Assembly (NCBI RefSeq): GCF_001552155.1
Contig: NZ_BCQQ01000008.1
Coordinates: 24,692 to 88,691, forward strand
Source of the DNA: Actinomadura formosensis NBRC 14204
GTDB lineage: Bacteria > Actinomycetota > Actinomycetes > Streptosporangiales > Streptosporangiaceae
DNA length: 64,000 bases
Direction of reading: 5' to 3'
Shown here: positions 32,872 to 41,997 of the stretch, piece after piece
How the letters are laid out: every line of letters begins with the position of its first letter
Numbering within the stretch: the stretch's first letter is position 1
Notes under the pieces: model-generated
Database searches by the model: none
What the model was told of the DNA's origin: nothing
Seen by the model: the letters and a program-made list of their open reading frames with translations, nothing else
Program-made: the position numbers and the translations under genes

Positions 32872-34633
32872 ACGCCATGCCGAGATGCTTGCGGGCGAAG
32901 CCCATCTCGGCCGCCATCTGCTTGATCCGCTCCTCCACGACGAGGGACCCGTGGCCCGCGTCGTACCGGTACACCTCGTGCGGAAGCCCGAGTTCGGCGA
33001 GGCGCCCGAGGTAGTTGTCGATCTGCCGGATGGGGCAGCGCGGGTCGTTCTCCCCGGCCAGGATCAGCACCGGCACCTTGACCCGGGACACGTAGGTGAT
33101 CGGGGACGACTCGCGGTAGCGGTCCGGGACCTCGTCCGGGGAGCCGCCGAACAGGGAGCGGTCGAACGCCTGCAGGCCCTCCATTTCGTCCTCGTACGCG
33201 GCGACATAGTCGGCGACGGGAACGGACGCGACCGCGACGCTCCAGTCGTCTGGCCGGGTGCCGATGCCGAGCAGCGTGAGGAACCCGCCCCACGAGCCGC
33301 CCGTCAGGACGAGCCGCGACGGGTCGGCGAGGCCCGACTCGACGGCCCAGTCGCGGACGGCCTTGATGTCCTCCAGTTCGGTGAGCCCGACGCGCCCCTC
33401 AAGGGCGTCACGCCACTGCGACCCGTATCCGGTGGACCCCCGGTAGTTGACGCGGACGACCGCGAACCCGTGGTCGACCCAGGCGGCGGCCGCCGGCGCG
33501 AACGAGTCGTCGTCCTGCGCGGTCGGCCCGCCGTGGACGTCGAAGACCGTCGGGTGGGGGCGGTCGCCGGCCGGCCGGCTCACCAGCGCGTGGATACGGC
33601 CGGCCGGGCCGTCCACCCACACGTCCTCGACCGGGACGGACGGCGGCGCGGCCGGACCGGGCGGGGTGAGCACGATCGCGCCGGACGTGGACCTGATCAC
33701 CGGCGGCTCGGCGGCGGACGACCACGAGAACTCCACCGTCCCGTCCGGCCGGACGGCCGCCCCGCCGATCACCCCGCGCGGCGTGTCGATCCTGGTCAGC
33801 GCGCCGTCGCCCAGGTCGTACCGGTACAGCTCGTCGCGCGCCTCGTGCGAGTGGGAGATCAGCAGCGCCGTCCCGTCGGGGTACCAGTCGGCGCCGATCT
33901 CGCCGGGCAGGTCGAGGACGATCTCGTGCTCGGTTCCGGCGACGGGATCCCAGATCAGCATCTCGTCCCGGCCGCGCCGCTCGTGATTGACCAGGAGCCG
34001 CGAATCCCCTTCGACCGGGGCGAATCCGGCGCCGTAGACGCCCTTGCCGGGCCCGTCCCACAGGTCCGCGACCGTGGAGCCGTCCGGGCGCAGCACGCGC
34101 AACGCCATGTGCCGGCTGTCGCCGTGCTCACTGTGCCCTATGGCGATGAGGGTCTCGTCCCGCGAAAGGGCGGCGACGTGCGCGTCCTCCGCGTGGTGAT
34201 AGAGCACCTCTGGCTCCGACTCGGGCGGGCACAGGTGAATCGTGTTGCCCTGGTCGGTCGTCCGTCCGATGACGGCGAGACCACTGCGCCCCAGGGACAG
34301 CCCAGACGGATACGACGGTTCCAGCCCGGGGACGGCCGGAACGCTCTCCTTCCCATCGAACGGGACACGGTTCCAGACACCGAACTCGTCTCCGTCCGTG
34401 TCCGCGAACCACCACACCCACTCGCCGGACGGGGCGATGGTTCCCGCCCATGTCCCGTTGGGACGATCGGTCACCTGCCGCTGTGCACCGGTTTCCCGGT
34501 CCCACGCGTAGATCTCCCACGTCCCGGTCACGTTCGACCGGTAGATGCTGCGGTGCGGGGCGTCACGCGCCCACCGGGGCAGGCTCATCCGGGCGGCCCG
34601 GAAACGCGCCTTCCAGCGCTCGTCGTCGACCAT
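32870..34633 (-). CDS. S9-family prolyl oligopeptidase-like serine peptidase
   Basis: A 587-residue cytoplasmic peptidase or acylaminoacyl-peptidase-like enzyme. Residues about 20-320 form a beta-propeller with repeated WDxxTG-type strands. Residues about 340-587 are an alpha/beta hydrolase: FDVHGGPTAQDDDSFAPAAAAWVDHGFAVVRVNYRGSTGYG, nucleophile Ser in LTGGSWGGFLTLL, acid Asp in LAGENDPRCPI and His in YDAGHGSLV. The ATG at 34633 gives a natural start. It lies 42 bp downstream of a MerR regulator on the same strand and is probably in its operon. Confidence 0.92.
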   Translation of the reverse strand: MVDDERWKARFRAARMSLPRWARDAPHRSIYRSNVTGTWEIYAWDRETGAQRQVTDRPNGTWAGTIAPSGEWVWWFADTDGDEFGVWNRVPFDGKESVPAVPGLEPSYPSGLSLGRSGLAVIGRTTDQGNTIHLCPPESEPEVLYHHAEDAHVAALSRDETLIAIGHSEHGDSRHMALRVLRPDGSTVADLWDGPGKGVYGAGFAPVEGDSRLLVNHERRGRDEMLIWDPVAGTEHEIVLDLPGEIGADWYPDGTALLISHSHEARDELYRYDLGDGALTRIDTPRGVIGGAAVRPDGTVEFSWSSAAEPPVIRSTSGAIVLTPPGPAAPPSVPVEDVWVDGPAGRIHALVSRPAGDRPHPTVFDVHGGPTAQDDDSFAPAAAAWVDHGFAVVRVNYRGSTGYGSQWRDALEGRVGLTELEDIKAVRDWAVESGLADPSRLVLTGGSWGGFLTLLGIGTRPDDWSVAVASVPVADYVAAYEDEMEGLQAFDRSLFGGSPDEVPDRYRESSPITYVSRVKVPVLILAGENDPRCPIRQIDNYLGRLAELGLPHEVYRYDAGHGSLVVEERIKQMAAEMGFARKHLGMA

Positions 34634-34675
34634 GCCCCCAGTATCGCGGCCCCGCGGTATCCCTCCGGACGGTGC

Positions 34676-35440
34676 TCAGGGGGTGGCCAGCCGGCCGAGC
34701 AGCCGGTCGATCGTGGCACGGACCTGGCGGTCCATGGCCCGCGCGAACCCCGCCTCGACCGTCACCTGTGCCCCCGGACGCAGCCGGGCGAGCGTCTCGG
34801 TGAGCTCCCCGAGGTCCCGGTCGTCGATGTTCTGCACGACATGCGTGGTGATCAGCCGGATGAACATCGCGGCGAGCTCGTCCATGCCGCGCTGGAGTTC
34901 CCGGCCGGCCGACAGCACCGCGTCCAGCGGCACCCCGGCCCGGACGAGCGCCACCGTCGCGTCCAGCTGGCGGCGGCTCCAGTGGGTGACGTAGTCGCCG
35001 TCCACCTCGATGTGGCCGAGGGCGACGGCCCGCTCAAGGGCCTCGGGGCCGACCTCGCCGGGGAACAGCGCCGCCAGCTCGGCCAGCGTCATCGTGACCG
35101 GGACTTCGTTCGACCACGGCGTGGTGACCGCCTTCTCGACGCCGAGGACGGCGGCGATGTCGCGCCCCTGCTCCCACGCCGACAGCAGCTCGCGGATGCC
35201 CTCCAGGGTGTGCCCGCGGTCGAGCAGGTTCCCGATCACGCGGAGGCGGGCGAGATGGTCCTCGCGGTAGAGGCCGATGCGTCCCTCGCGGCGGGGCGGC
35301 GGGAGCAGCTTGCGCTCCTGGTAGTAACGCAGCGTCCGCACGGGAACGCCGGCGGCCTTCGCGAGTTCGCCGATGCGGTACTCGCGGCCCGCGCCGCCGG
35401 GATGGTCCTGCGTCGGCTCTTCGCTCACGGGCGCCAGCAT
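34676..35440 (-). CDS. MerR-family transcriptional regulator
   Basis: A 254-residue regulator. Residues about 20-90 are the MerR winged helix: EYRIGELAKAAGVPVRTLRYYQERKLLPPPRREGRIGLYREDHLARLRVIGNLLDRGHTLEGIRELL. The remainder is helical and has no Cys cluster, so metal sensing is unlikely; ligand unknown. I chose ATG 35440; GTG 35428 is also possible because neither has a clear ribosome site. Probably co-transcribed with the S9 peptidase. Confidence 0.85.
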   Translation of the reverse strand: MLAPVSEEPTQDHPGGAGREYRIGELAKAAGVPVRTLRYYQERKLLPPPRREGRIGLYREDHLARLRVIGNLLDRGHTLEGIRELLSAWEQGRDIAAVLGVEKAVTTPWSNEVPVTMTLAELAALFPGEVGPEALERAVALGHIEVDGDYVTHWSRRQLDATVALVRAGVPLDAVLSAGRELQRGMDELAAMFIRLITTHVVQNIDDRDLGELTETLARLRPGAQVTVEAGFARAMDRQVRATIDRLLGRLATP

Positions 35441-35544
35441 AGTTCGCGGCCGGAGACGGTCACCTGCCCTTTCGGCGGGCAGGGGAACGGCAACCGGATC
35501 GCGGACGTCTGACCTGGGTTGACACCGGCAGAGAAAGGCCGAAC

Positions 35545-35781
35545 ATGCCGAAGACCCGTCCCGCCGCACTCGCGCTGACCGTCCTGGTCGCCGCGTTCGG
35601 ATTGACCGCGTGCGGCGGTCAGGACCGCTGGTGCGAGCACGACGCGACCGACACCAAGGTGAGCGACCGCTACTGCGAGAAGAACACGCCCGGTTACGAG
35701 TGGGAGACGAGCGGCGGCCACGGCCACAAGTCCAAGCACAAGAAGACCAAGATCAAGTCCAAGTCCAAGTCGCGGCACTGA
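35545..35781 (+). CDS. Small lysine-rich lipoprotein
   Basis: A 78-residue exported protein. The signal ends in the lipobox FGLTACGG, so the lipid-modified Cys is at residue 23. The mature part has two further Cys (DRWCEH and RYCEKN) and a strongly basic His/Lys/Ser tail (GHGHKSKHKKTKIKSKSKSRH). GAGAAAGG lies upstream of the ATG. The polybasic tail could hold the protein to anionic cell-wall or membrane polymers; function unknown. Confidence 0.75.
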   Translation: MPKTRPAALALTVLVAAFGLTACGGQDRWCEHDATDTKVSDRYCEKNTPGYEWETSGGHGHKSKHKKTKIKSKSKSRH

Positions 35782-35796
35782 CCGGGCCGTACCGGG

Positions 35797-35949
35797 CTAT
35801 GGGGCACGCCGGGCGGTCCTGGCTCTGCGTTGCTGGCGCCTGCGCGGTTCGTTCGTGAGCCGTGAGGCCTGGGACGCCTCGGCGGCGATCAGGTCGCGAA
35901 GCGAACGGGGAAGGATGTCCTCGCGCCGGTCGATGAACGGTGAGCGCAT
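35797..35949 (-). CDS. Small basic hypothetical protein
   Basis: A 50-residue ORF with a good GGGAG site upstream of the ATG. It reads MRSPFIDRREDILPRSLRDL then a short helix and an Arg-rich tail (RRRQQRRARTARRAP). It starts 14 bp after the stop of the Cys-rich small protein, so the two form a mini-operon. Function unknown; the tail could bind nucleic acid. Confidence 0.6.
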   Translation of the reverse strand: MRSPFIDRREDILPRSLRDLIAAEASQASRLTNEPRRRQQRRARTARRAP

Positions 35950-35963
35950 GGGATTCTCCCTGG

Positions 35964-36236
35964 TCAGTCGGGTGTGCCAAGGTCGGGGTAGGCCGCGGAC
36001 ACGGTGCTGAGCGCCCAGCGCATCCGGGTGCGGTAGGTCTCCGGGTGGTCGCCGGCCTCCTGGGCGACGAGGGCGACGCAGACGGAGCGGTCCCCGCCGC
36101 AGGCGCAGATCCGGGCGCGGATCGCGGCGCGGACCTGCTCGGTGGAGGGACGGTCGGACTCCTGCAGCCCGCAGCAGAACAGGATCTCGGCCAGATCGGA
36201 CGTGCTCATCGAGGTGAGGGTCGGCGTCTTCGCCAT
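35964..36236 (-). CDS. Small Cys-containing hypothetical protein
   Basis: A 90-residue helical protein: MAKTPTLTSMSTSDLAEILF then CCGLQESDRPSTEQVRAAI, RARICACGGDRSVCVALVAQEAGDHPETYRTRMRWAL. The CC, CxC and later Cys could bind zinc or be redox-active. GGGAAGAAGG lies upstream. The family looks actinomycete-specific to me but I cannot name it. Forms a two-gene unit with the 50-residue basic protein downstream. Confidence 0.68.
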   Translation of the reverse strand: MAKTPTLTSMSTSDLAEILFCCGLQESDRPSTEQVRAAIRARICACGGDRSVCVALVAQEAGDHPETYRTRMRWALSTVSAAYPDLGTPD

Positions 36237-36343
36237 CGTGTGCCTTCTTCCCGCGGAGGGGCCTCGTTCCCCTGCTGCTGGATATGACTCTCCCTGTTGG
36301 GCGAATCAATCGCTATAGAGGAAAACCCGTAACCGCGGTGGGG

Positions 36344-37285
36344 TCATTCCCCCGGTCCTCTGCTCCGGTCCGTGAACCCGGCCGCGAGGGCCGTCCGGAA
36401 CGCCCGCACGGCCGGGTGGCCGCCGCCTCCCCTGCGGGCCGCGGTGAACAGGCGGCGGACCCGGTGCCCGGCCGGCAGCCGGACGACCGGGACCGTCGGC
36501 GGGCGGCCCGCCCACACGAGCCCCGGCAGCAGCGCGGCGGCGTGGCCGTGTTCGACGAGCCGCAGGTGGAGCAGCAGGTCGGTGGACTCGAACCGCACGT
36601 CCGGCTCGAACCCGGCCTCGCGGCACAGCCGCGTCGCCCACCGCCGGGACGCGGTGCCCTCCGGCTCCATCACCCACGCGCCGCCCGCCAGGCTCCGCAG
36701 GCCGGCGCCCGAGATGCCCGCCGGAACCGCCGTGTCCGCCGGCACCGCCGTGCCCGCCGGAACCGCGAGGCGGATCTCGTCCTCGCCCAGTTCCGCGTAC
36801 TCGACTCCCGCCGGCCGCGGCCCTGGCCCGCCCGGATACTCCTCGGTGATCACGAGGTCGAAGTCCCGCGCGAGCAGGGCGGGGAGCGCGCTCTCCGGCT
36901 CCCGCTGGGTGATCTCGATCCGCAGCCGCGGATGGGCGTCGCGGAGCCGGGTGAGCGCGTCCGGGACGAGCGTGAGCGCGGCGGTCTGGAACGCGGCCAC
37001 CCGCAGCACCCCCGCGATGCCCTCCAGGGACGCCGCGAGCTCGGCCTCCGCGCGTTCGAGCCGTTCCAGCACCGCCTCGGTGTGCGCGACGAGGATCTCG
37101 GCCTGCGCGGTCAGCCGGACCCGGCGCCCCACCGGCTCCAGCAGCGGCACCCCGGCCTCCTTCTCCAGGACGGACAGCTGCTGCGAGATCGACGACGGGC
37201 TGTACGACAGGGCCTCGGCGACGGCGGCGAGCGTCCCGCGATGCTTCAGCTCGCGCAGCAGGCGCAGCCGGTGCAGATCCAGCAT
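36344..37285 (-). CDS. LysR-family transcriptional regulator
   Basis: A 313-residue regulator: N-terminal winged helix (MLDLHRLRLLRELKHRGTLAAVAEALSYSPSSISQQLSVLEKEAGVPLLEPVGRRVRLT), linker helix, then a two-lobed substrate-binding domain (VLRVAAFQTAALTLVPDALTRLRDAHPRLRIEI and FDLVITEEYPG). An 18-base unit is repeated near residues 175-195, giving the odd insertion VPAGTAVPADTAVPAGIS. It diverges from the PLP lyase, with 87 bp between starts, so it most likely controls that gene. Confidence 0.9.
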   Translation of the reverse strand: MLDLHRLRLLRELKHRGTLAAVAEALSYSPSSISQQLSVLEKEAGVPLLEPVGRRVRLTAQAEILVAHTEAVLERLERAEAELAASLEGIAGVLRVAAFQTAALTLVPDALTRLRDAHPRLRIEITQREPESALPALLARDFDLVITEEYPGGPGPRPAGVEYAELGEDEIRLAVPAGTAVPADTAVPAGISGAGLRSLAGGAWVMEPEGTASRRWATRLCREAGFEPDVRFESTDLLLHLRLVEHGHAAALLPGLVWAGRPPTVPVVRLPAGHRVRRLFTAARRGGGGHPAVRAFRTALAAGFTDRSRGPGE

Positions 37286-37372
37286 GCTTCCCCAATCATC
37301 GGCTGAACTGACGATTATCGCTCGGAAACATTCGCTGGACCGATCGAAGGCCGCTGCGGAAGTGTGGCGTCC

Positions 37373-38416
37373 ATGGTCCGCTGGTTCGCCCGTCCGGCCG
37401 CCCGCGCCTGGACGTGCCCTCCCGTCCCGCCCGGCGTCGCCGCCTTCCACCGCACGCTCCCCGGTTACGCCCCGACGCCGCTCGTGGAACTGCCGTCCCT
37501 GGCCGCCGAACTGGGGGTGCGGCGGGTGCTGGTGAAGGACGAGTCGTCCCGGCTCGGGCTCCCCGCCTTCAAGATCCTCGGTGCCTCGTGGGGGATCCAC
37601 CGGGCGCTCTCGGACACCCGCGAGGCGACCGGCGTCCGGCTCGTCACGGCGACCGACGGCAACCACGGGCGCGCGGTCGCGGCGACGGCCCGCCTGCTGG
37701 GCCTCAAGGCCGACGTCTACGTCCCGTACGGTGTCCACCCCGCCGCCATGGCCGCGATCAAGGCGGAGGGCGCCGGCCTGACCGAGGTCCCGGGCCCCTA
37801 CGACGAGGCCGTGCGCCGCGCGGCCGAGGCGGCGGACGCCGACCCTTCGGCTCTCCTCGTCCAGGACACCGCCTGGCCCGGCTACGAACGCGTCCCGCAG
37901 TGGATCGTGGAGGGCTACTCCACCCTCTTCACCGAGATCGACGTCCAACTGGCCGAGGCGGGCGCCGCCCCAGCGGGCCTGGTGGCCGTCCCCGTGGGCG
38001 TGGGCTCGCTGGCCCAGGCGGCGGTGACCCATTACAGGTCTGGAGGGTGTGCTCCCACCGTGCTCTCCGTGGAACCCGATGCCGCTCCCTGCCTGTTGAC
38101 GAGCCTCCACCAAGACAGGCTTCAGACCATTGAGACGGGCTCGACCACCATGGCGGGCCTCAACTGCGCCACCCCCTCCACCTTGGCTTGGCCCGTCCTC
38201 CGCTCCGGCTTGGACGCGGCAGTGGCAGTGACCGATGCCGATACGGCCCGTGCTGCGAAGGACCTGTCGGCTCTGGGCATATCCGCCGGCCCTTGCGGTG
38301 CCGCCTCCCTGGCAGGCGTCCGTGCCGCCCTGGTCCACCGCCCGTCCTTGGCCCCTGCCCACACCGTTGTACTGCTGAACACAGAAGGCCGAGCAGCCAA
38401 CCCGTCCTTGACCTGA
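37373..38416 (+). CDS. PLP-dependent lyase, diaminopropionate ammonia-lyase-like
   Basis: A 347-residue fold-type II PLP enzyme. FHRTLPGYAPTPLVELPSLAAELGV leads to KDESSRLGLPAFKILGASWG, where Lys in AFKILG is the PLP lysine. ATDGNHGRAVAATARLLG and PVGVGSLAQAAVTHY are cofactor-binding loops; MAGLNCATPSTLAWPVL is typical of the diaminopropionate ammonia-lyase group. The family cleaves 2,3-diaminopropionate or serine/threonine-like substrates to oxoacid and ammonia. ATG 37373 preferred to GTG 37364. Divergent LysR gene is its probable regulator. Confidence 0.86.
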   Translation: MVRWFARPAARAWTCPPVPPGVAAFHRTLPGYAPTPLVELPSLAAELGVRRVLVKDESSRLGLPAFKILGASWGIHRALSDTREATGVRLVTATDGNHGRAVAATARLLGLKADVYVPYGVHPAAMAAIKAEGAGLTEVPGPYDEAVRRAAEAADADPSALLVQDTAWPGYERVPQWIVEGYSTLFTEIDVQLAEAGAAPAGLVAVPVGVGSLAQAAVTHYRSGGCAPTVLSVEPDAAPCLLTSLHQDRLQTIETGSTTMAGLNCATPSTLAWPVLRSGLDAAVAVTDADTARAAKDLSALGISAGPCGAASLAGVRAALVHRPSLAPAHTVVLLNTEGRAANPSLT

Positions 38417-38546
38417 GGAAAGTTACCGCTCGGTCGCGATCCGCTGTACGCGTCGGTAACATACCCCTACCGCATCCGCGCGGATTGATCTACTCTCGGC
38501 CAACACTCCCAGCTACCACTGGGAACGGGTTGCGAGGGGGCTCACG

Positions 38547-39020
38547 GTGGCAGGGACGGACGACGGCCCGGCGGCGGTTCTGCGGCGGTTCCTCGCCGAG
38601 CGCGCCGACGAGATCACCGCCGAGGTGGTCGGCGAGATCGCCGCCCGCGTCCCCGCCTACACGCATCTGCGGGCCGGCGACGTCTCCAACCTCGTCCGGG
38701 AGGCCATCGCCGTCTACTCGGGAGCCCGCGAGGCGAGCGCCGTACTGCCGGTGTTCCGTGCGCTGGGCGCCGGCGAGGCCCTCGCCGGGCACGACATCCG
38801 GTACTTCGAGTGCGCGCTGCGCACCGCCGCCCGCGTCCTCGTCCGCCGGACGGCCAACGCCGCGGCCCGGCTCTACCCGCCGACGGCGGAATTCATCACG
38901 ATCATGGAGATCGCGTTCACCGCCGAGGACGAACTCGTCGGCGCCGCGGTCGAAGGCCACCACCGGGCGGCGCGCCCCGGCGTGGCGCGTCTCCGCTACC
39001 CGCTGTTCAGCGACAACTAG
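38547..39020 (+). CDS. RsbRD/PucR-N-like helical protein
   Basis: A 157-residue all-helical protein starting with GTG after GAGGGGG. AAVLRRFLAERADEITAEVVGEIAARVPAYTHL and VSNLVREAIAVYSG resemble the N-terminal sensory domain of PucR/RsbR-type regulators, but the DNA-binding or STAS part is missing, so the domain stands alone. Function unknown; possibly a ligand or partner-binding module. Confidence 0.65.
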   Translation: MAGTDDGPAAVLRRFLAERADEITAEVVGEIAARVPAYTHLRAGDVSNLVREAIAVYSGAREASAVLPVFRALGAGEALAGHDIRYFECALRTAARVLVRRTANAAARLYPPTAEFITIMEIAFTAEDELVGAAVEGHHRAARPGVARLRYPLFSDN

Positions 39021-39069
39021 CGCGGCGCGAGCGGCGGGCCATGGCCGGAACCGGGCAGCCGCCCGCCGC

Positions 39070-41004
39070 CTAACGGCCGCTCCGTTCCGCGAGGGCGCGC
39101 AGGTAGCGGGAGACCGGGCCCAGGGTGAGGAGGCCGCTGCCGGCGCCGGCCAGTTCACCGGCGGCCGGGGCGAGCGCGCCGTGGGCGCGTCGCATCGCCT
39201 CCCGGTCGTCCAGGGCGACGGCGGCGTGGGCGGTGAGGCACCAGAGCGCCTCGAACAGCAGGTCACGGGGCGGATCGGGGACGTCCCGCAACGCCTTGGC
39301 GGCCTCGGCCCGCCGGCCGCGCGCCAGCGACACCAGGGGCCGCGCCCAGGGCTCGTAAGGCCCCCAGTCCGCGGGGCCGGTCTGCGCCGGGCGCCCGTCT
39401 CGCACGCGCAGGCAGAGGGACGCCAGCGGCACGAGGCCCGCTTCGAGACCGGGCATGCCGCAGCCGTCGAGCCGGGCGGCGGCGTCCCGGTAGGCGGCCT
39501 CGACCTCGGCCGCCGCCCGGCCGGACGCGGCGAGCCGCATCGCCCGGTACCAGGCGGTGAACACCCCCACCAGCGGACGTTCGTGGCGTTCCGCCAAGCG
39601 GTCCGCGGCCCGCGCGTGCCCGTCGGCCGCGCCGAAGTCGGCGAGCGCGCCGCGCGCCTGGAGCCGGATGAGGTGCCCGAGCACCTCGTAATTCACCAGA
39701 TCATGCCGGGCGGACAGCCCGACCAGTTCGGCACCGACCTCGTCCCGCCGGGCAGCCAGCCCGGCGCGGTCGAAGGACTGCATGAACACGCCGTTGAGCG
39801 CGAACGCCAGCAGCCTCGGATCGTCCAGCTCGCGGGCGATCCGCTCCGCCTCGCGGGCCGCCTGCCGTGCCCGCTTCGTCCCGGTGCCGCGCGACTCCAG
39901 GGCGATCGTGGCCAGCAGCCGCGCCCGCGCCGTCTCGCGCCCCGGCGGAAGCGCGGCCAATGCCCGCTCGGCCGCCGCCGCGACCTGGGCGGCCTGGTGC
40001 GGATCGTCGGACCGCGTCCAGATCGCCGGGACGTCGTAGGCGCCGATCACCCGGGCGGTGAGTTCCGCGTCGCCGAGTTCCTCGGCCGCCGCGATCGCCG
40101 CCATGCGCTGCCCGCGCGCCGCCTCCAGGCCCCCGCCGCCGGTCACCGCGAGGTTCCGCAGGATGCCGACCGTCGACTCCAGCCGCGACCGCGCCTCCGC
40201 CGCCACGGTGCGGTCATAGGTCTCGGCTGCTTGCGCCCACACTCGCGAGGCCGCGTCCAGGTGATCGGCCTGGCGGAGGATGTCTTCCTCTAGGCGACGC
40301 AACTCCGGGCCTGGATCGACCCCCAGTTGCTCTACCAGCAGCGTGCGTGCTCGCCGGAGGACCGCCAGCGCGTCCCCTTGACGGCCGGTGCGGTAGAGGG
40401 CGAGTGCCAGCAGGCGCCAGCCCTCCTCACGCCACGGATGCTCGGCGACGTGCGCGTCCAGATCCGGCACCGCGTCGGCGGCGAGGCCCAGTGCCAGCCG
40501 CGCCTCCGCCCGGCGCTCGACCGCCCGCAGCCGCAGCTCCGCCAGCCGGGCACGTTCCGCACGCGCCCACGGCTCGCCGGCGAACTCGGCGTAGGCGGGT
40601 CCGCGCCACCGGCCGAGCGCCTCGTCCAGCGCCGTGAGCAGCTCGGCCGCCGGACGCGTCGCGGTCACGGCCCGCTCGAACCACCAGGCGTCGACGCCGT
40701 CCGGTCCGGGACGCAGCGCATACCCCGGCCCCTCGGTGACCAGCAGCCGGGGCGGCGTCCGGGGCGGACGATCGGGCTCCAGGACGCGCCGCAACGCCGC
40801 CACGAAGGTGCGCACGGCCCCGACCCCGTCCGAAGGCGGATCCATCCACAGGTCGTCCACCAGCAGCGACACCGGCACGACGCGCCCCCGCGCGATGATC
40901 AGCCGGGCCGGCACGGCACGATGGCGCGGCCCCTTCAAGGGGATCACGTTCCCGGAGCCGTCCCAGGCCGTGACCGGCCCCAGCACCCCGAACAGGACGT
41001 CCAC
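39070..41004 (-). CDS. AfsR/SARP-like BTAD transcriptional regulator
   Basis: A 644-residue regulator. Residues 1-95 form an OmpR-type winged helix (FGVLGPVTAWDGSGNVIPLKGPRHRAVPARLI .. VDDLWMDPPS); about 100-250 is the bacterial transcriptional activation domain (DAWWFERAV .. EEGWRLLALALYRTGRQGDALAVLRRARTLLVEQLGVDPGPELRRLEEDILRQ). The rest is TPR-like helical sequence, and no NB-ARC ATPase is seen. It diverges from the dehalogenase-like hydrolase with 58 bp between starts. GTG start. Confidence 0.9.
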   Translation of the reverse strand: MDVLFGVLGPVTAWDGSGNVIPLKGPRHRAVPARLIIARGRVVPVSLLVDDLWMDPPSDGVGAVRTFVAALRRVLEPDRPPRTPPRLLVTEGPGYALRPGPDGVDAWWFERAVTATRPAAELLTALDEALGRWRGPAYAEFAGEPWARAERARLAELRLRAVERRAEARLALGLAADAVPDLDAHVAEHPWREEGWRLLALALYRTGRQGDALAVLRRARTLLVEQLGVDPGPELRRLEEDILRQADHLDAASRVWAQAAETYDRTVAAEARSRLESTVGILRNLAVTGGGGLEAARGQRMAAIAAAEELGDAELTARVIGAYDVPAIWTRSDDPHQAAQVAAAAERALAALPPGRETARARLLATIALESRGTGTKRARQAAREAERIARELDDPRLLAFALNGVFMQSFDRAGLAARRDEVGAELVGLSARHDLVNYEVLGHLIRLQARGALADFGAADGHARAADRLAERHERPLVGVFTAWYRAMRLAASGRAAAEVEAAYRDAAARLDGCGMPGLEAGLVPLASLCLRVRDGRPAQTGPADWGPYEPWARPLVSLARGRRAEAAKALRDVPDPPRDLLFEALWCLTAHAAVALDDREAMRRAHGALAPAAGELAGAGSGLLTLGPVSRYLRALAERSGR

Positions 41005-41062
41005 CCCGCCACGCTATAGCGCGCTCATCGGATGCTCATTCACGCGCGGCAGCCTTGGAGCC

Positions 41063-41926
41063 ATGACAAGCATCCCTGGATTCGACTACAAGCGCGTCCC
41101 TGTCGCCGAAGGCGTGTCCCTCAACGTGGCCGTCGGCGGTTCGGGTTCTCCGATCGTCCTACTGCACGGCTTCCCGCAGACCCACCTGATGTGGCGGCAC
41201 GTCGCCGAGGACCTGGCCGCCGACCGCACCGTCATCTGCCCGGACCTCAGAGGATACGGAGCGAGCGACAAGCCCGATGGGGACTACTCCAAGCGCACCA
41301 TGGCCTCCGACATAGTCGCCCTGGCCCAGGCCCTCGGTCACGAACGGTTCGCCCTGGCCGGCCATGACCGCGGAGCCCTCGTCGCCTTCCGCGCCGGCCT
41401 CGACCATCCCGACACCATCACCCACCTGGCCTGCCTCGACGTCCTGCCGACCCTGGACATGTGGGACGTCATGCACGGCACCACCGCCGCCGTCGGATTC
41501 CACCTCTACCTGATGGCCCAGCCGCCCGGCCTGCCCGAACAGATGATCGCCGGCGCCTCGGACGCGTTCTTCGGCCATTTCCTCGACCTGTGGGCGAACG
41601 ACCCGTCCGCCGTCCCGCCCGACGTCCGCGCCGCCTACCTGGACGCCTGCCGGGAGGCGATCCCCTCGATCGTCGCCGACTACCGCGCGTCCGCCGGCAT
41701 CGACGTCGAACACGACCGGGCCGACCGCGACGCGGGCAACCGGCTGCGGATGCCCGTCACCGTCCTCCAGCAGGACTGGGGCGCCGCCCTCGGCTACGAC
41801 GCCGCCGCGCTCTGGCGCGCCTGGGCGCCCGACCTGACCCACGAAACCGTGACCTGCGGCCACTTCATGGCCGAAGAGGCCCCCGCCGAGATCGGCAAGG
41901 CCCTCCGAACCCTGCTGGCCCGCTAG
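41063..41926 (+). CDS. Alpha/beta hydrolase, haloacetate-dehalogenase/epoxide-hydrolase type
   Basis: A 287-residue alpha/beta hydrolase. The oxyanion motif is LLHGFPQTHLMWR, the nucleophile is an Asp in FALAGHDRGALVAFR (Asp instead of Ser marks the dehalogenase/epoxide-hydrolase class), and the catalytic His is in VTCGHFMAEEAPAE. The N-terminal GFDYKRVPVAEGVSLNVAVGG and the DLRGYGASDKP loop fit haloacetate dehalogenases best. Likely cytoplasmic. The divergent BTAD regulator may control it. Actual substrate unproven. Confidence 0.88.
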   Translation: MTSIPGFDYKRVPVAEGVSLNVAVGGSGSPIVLLHGFPQTHLMWRHVAEDLAADRTVICPDLRGYGASDKPDGDYSKRTMASDIVALAQALGHERFALAGHDRGALVAFRAGLDHPDTITHLACLDVLPTLDMWDVMHGTTAAVGFHLYLMAQPPGLPEQMIAGASDAFFGHFLDLWANDPSAVPPDVRAAYLDACREAIPSIVADYRASAGIDVEHDRADRDAGNRLRMPVTVLQQDWGAALGYDAAALWRAWAPDLTHETVTCGHFMAEEAPAEIGKALRTLLAR

Positions 41927-41997
41927 GAGACCCGGCCGACCGCACCGTACGTGGTCATCGGCAGGGGCACGGTACCGCTTGGCGCGGGCCAGTATGC

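Noticed and set aside
32804..35512. 902-codon plus-strand frame opposite the S9 peptidase and MerR genes
   Set aside because: Antisense artefact of high third-position GC; the minus-strand frames carry intact catalytic motifs.
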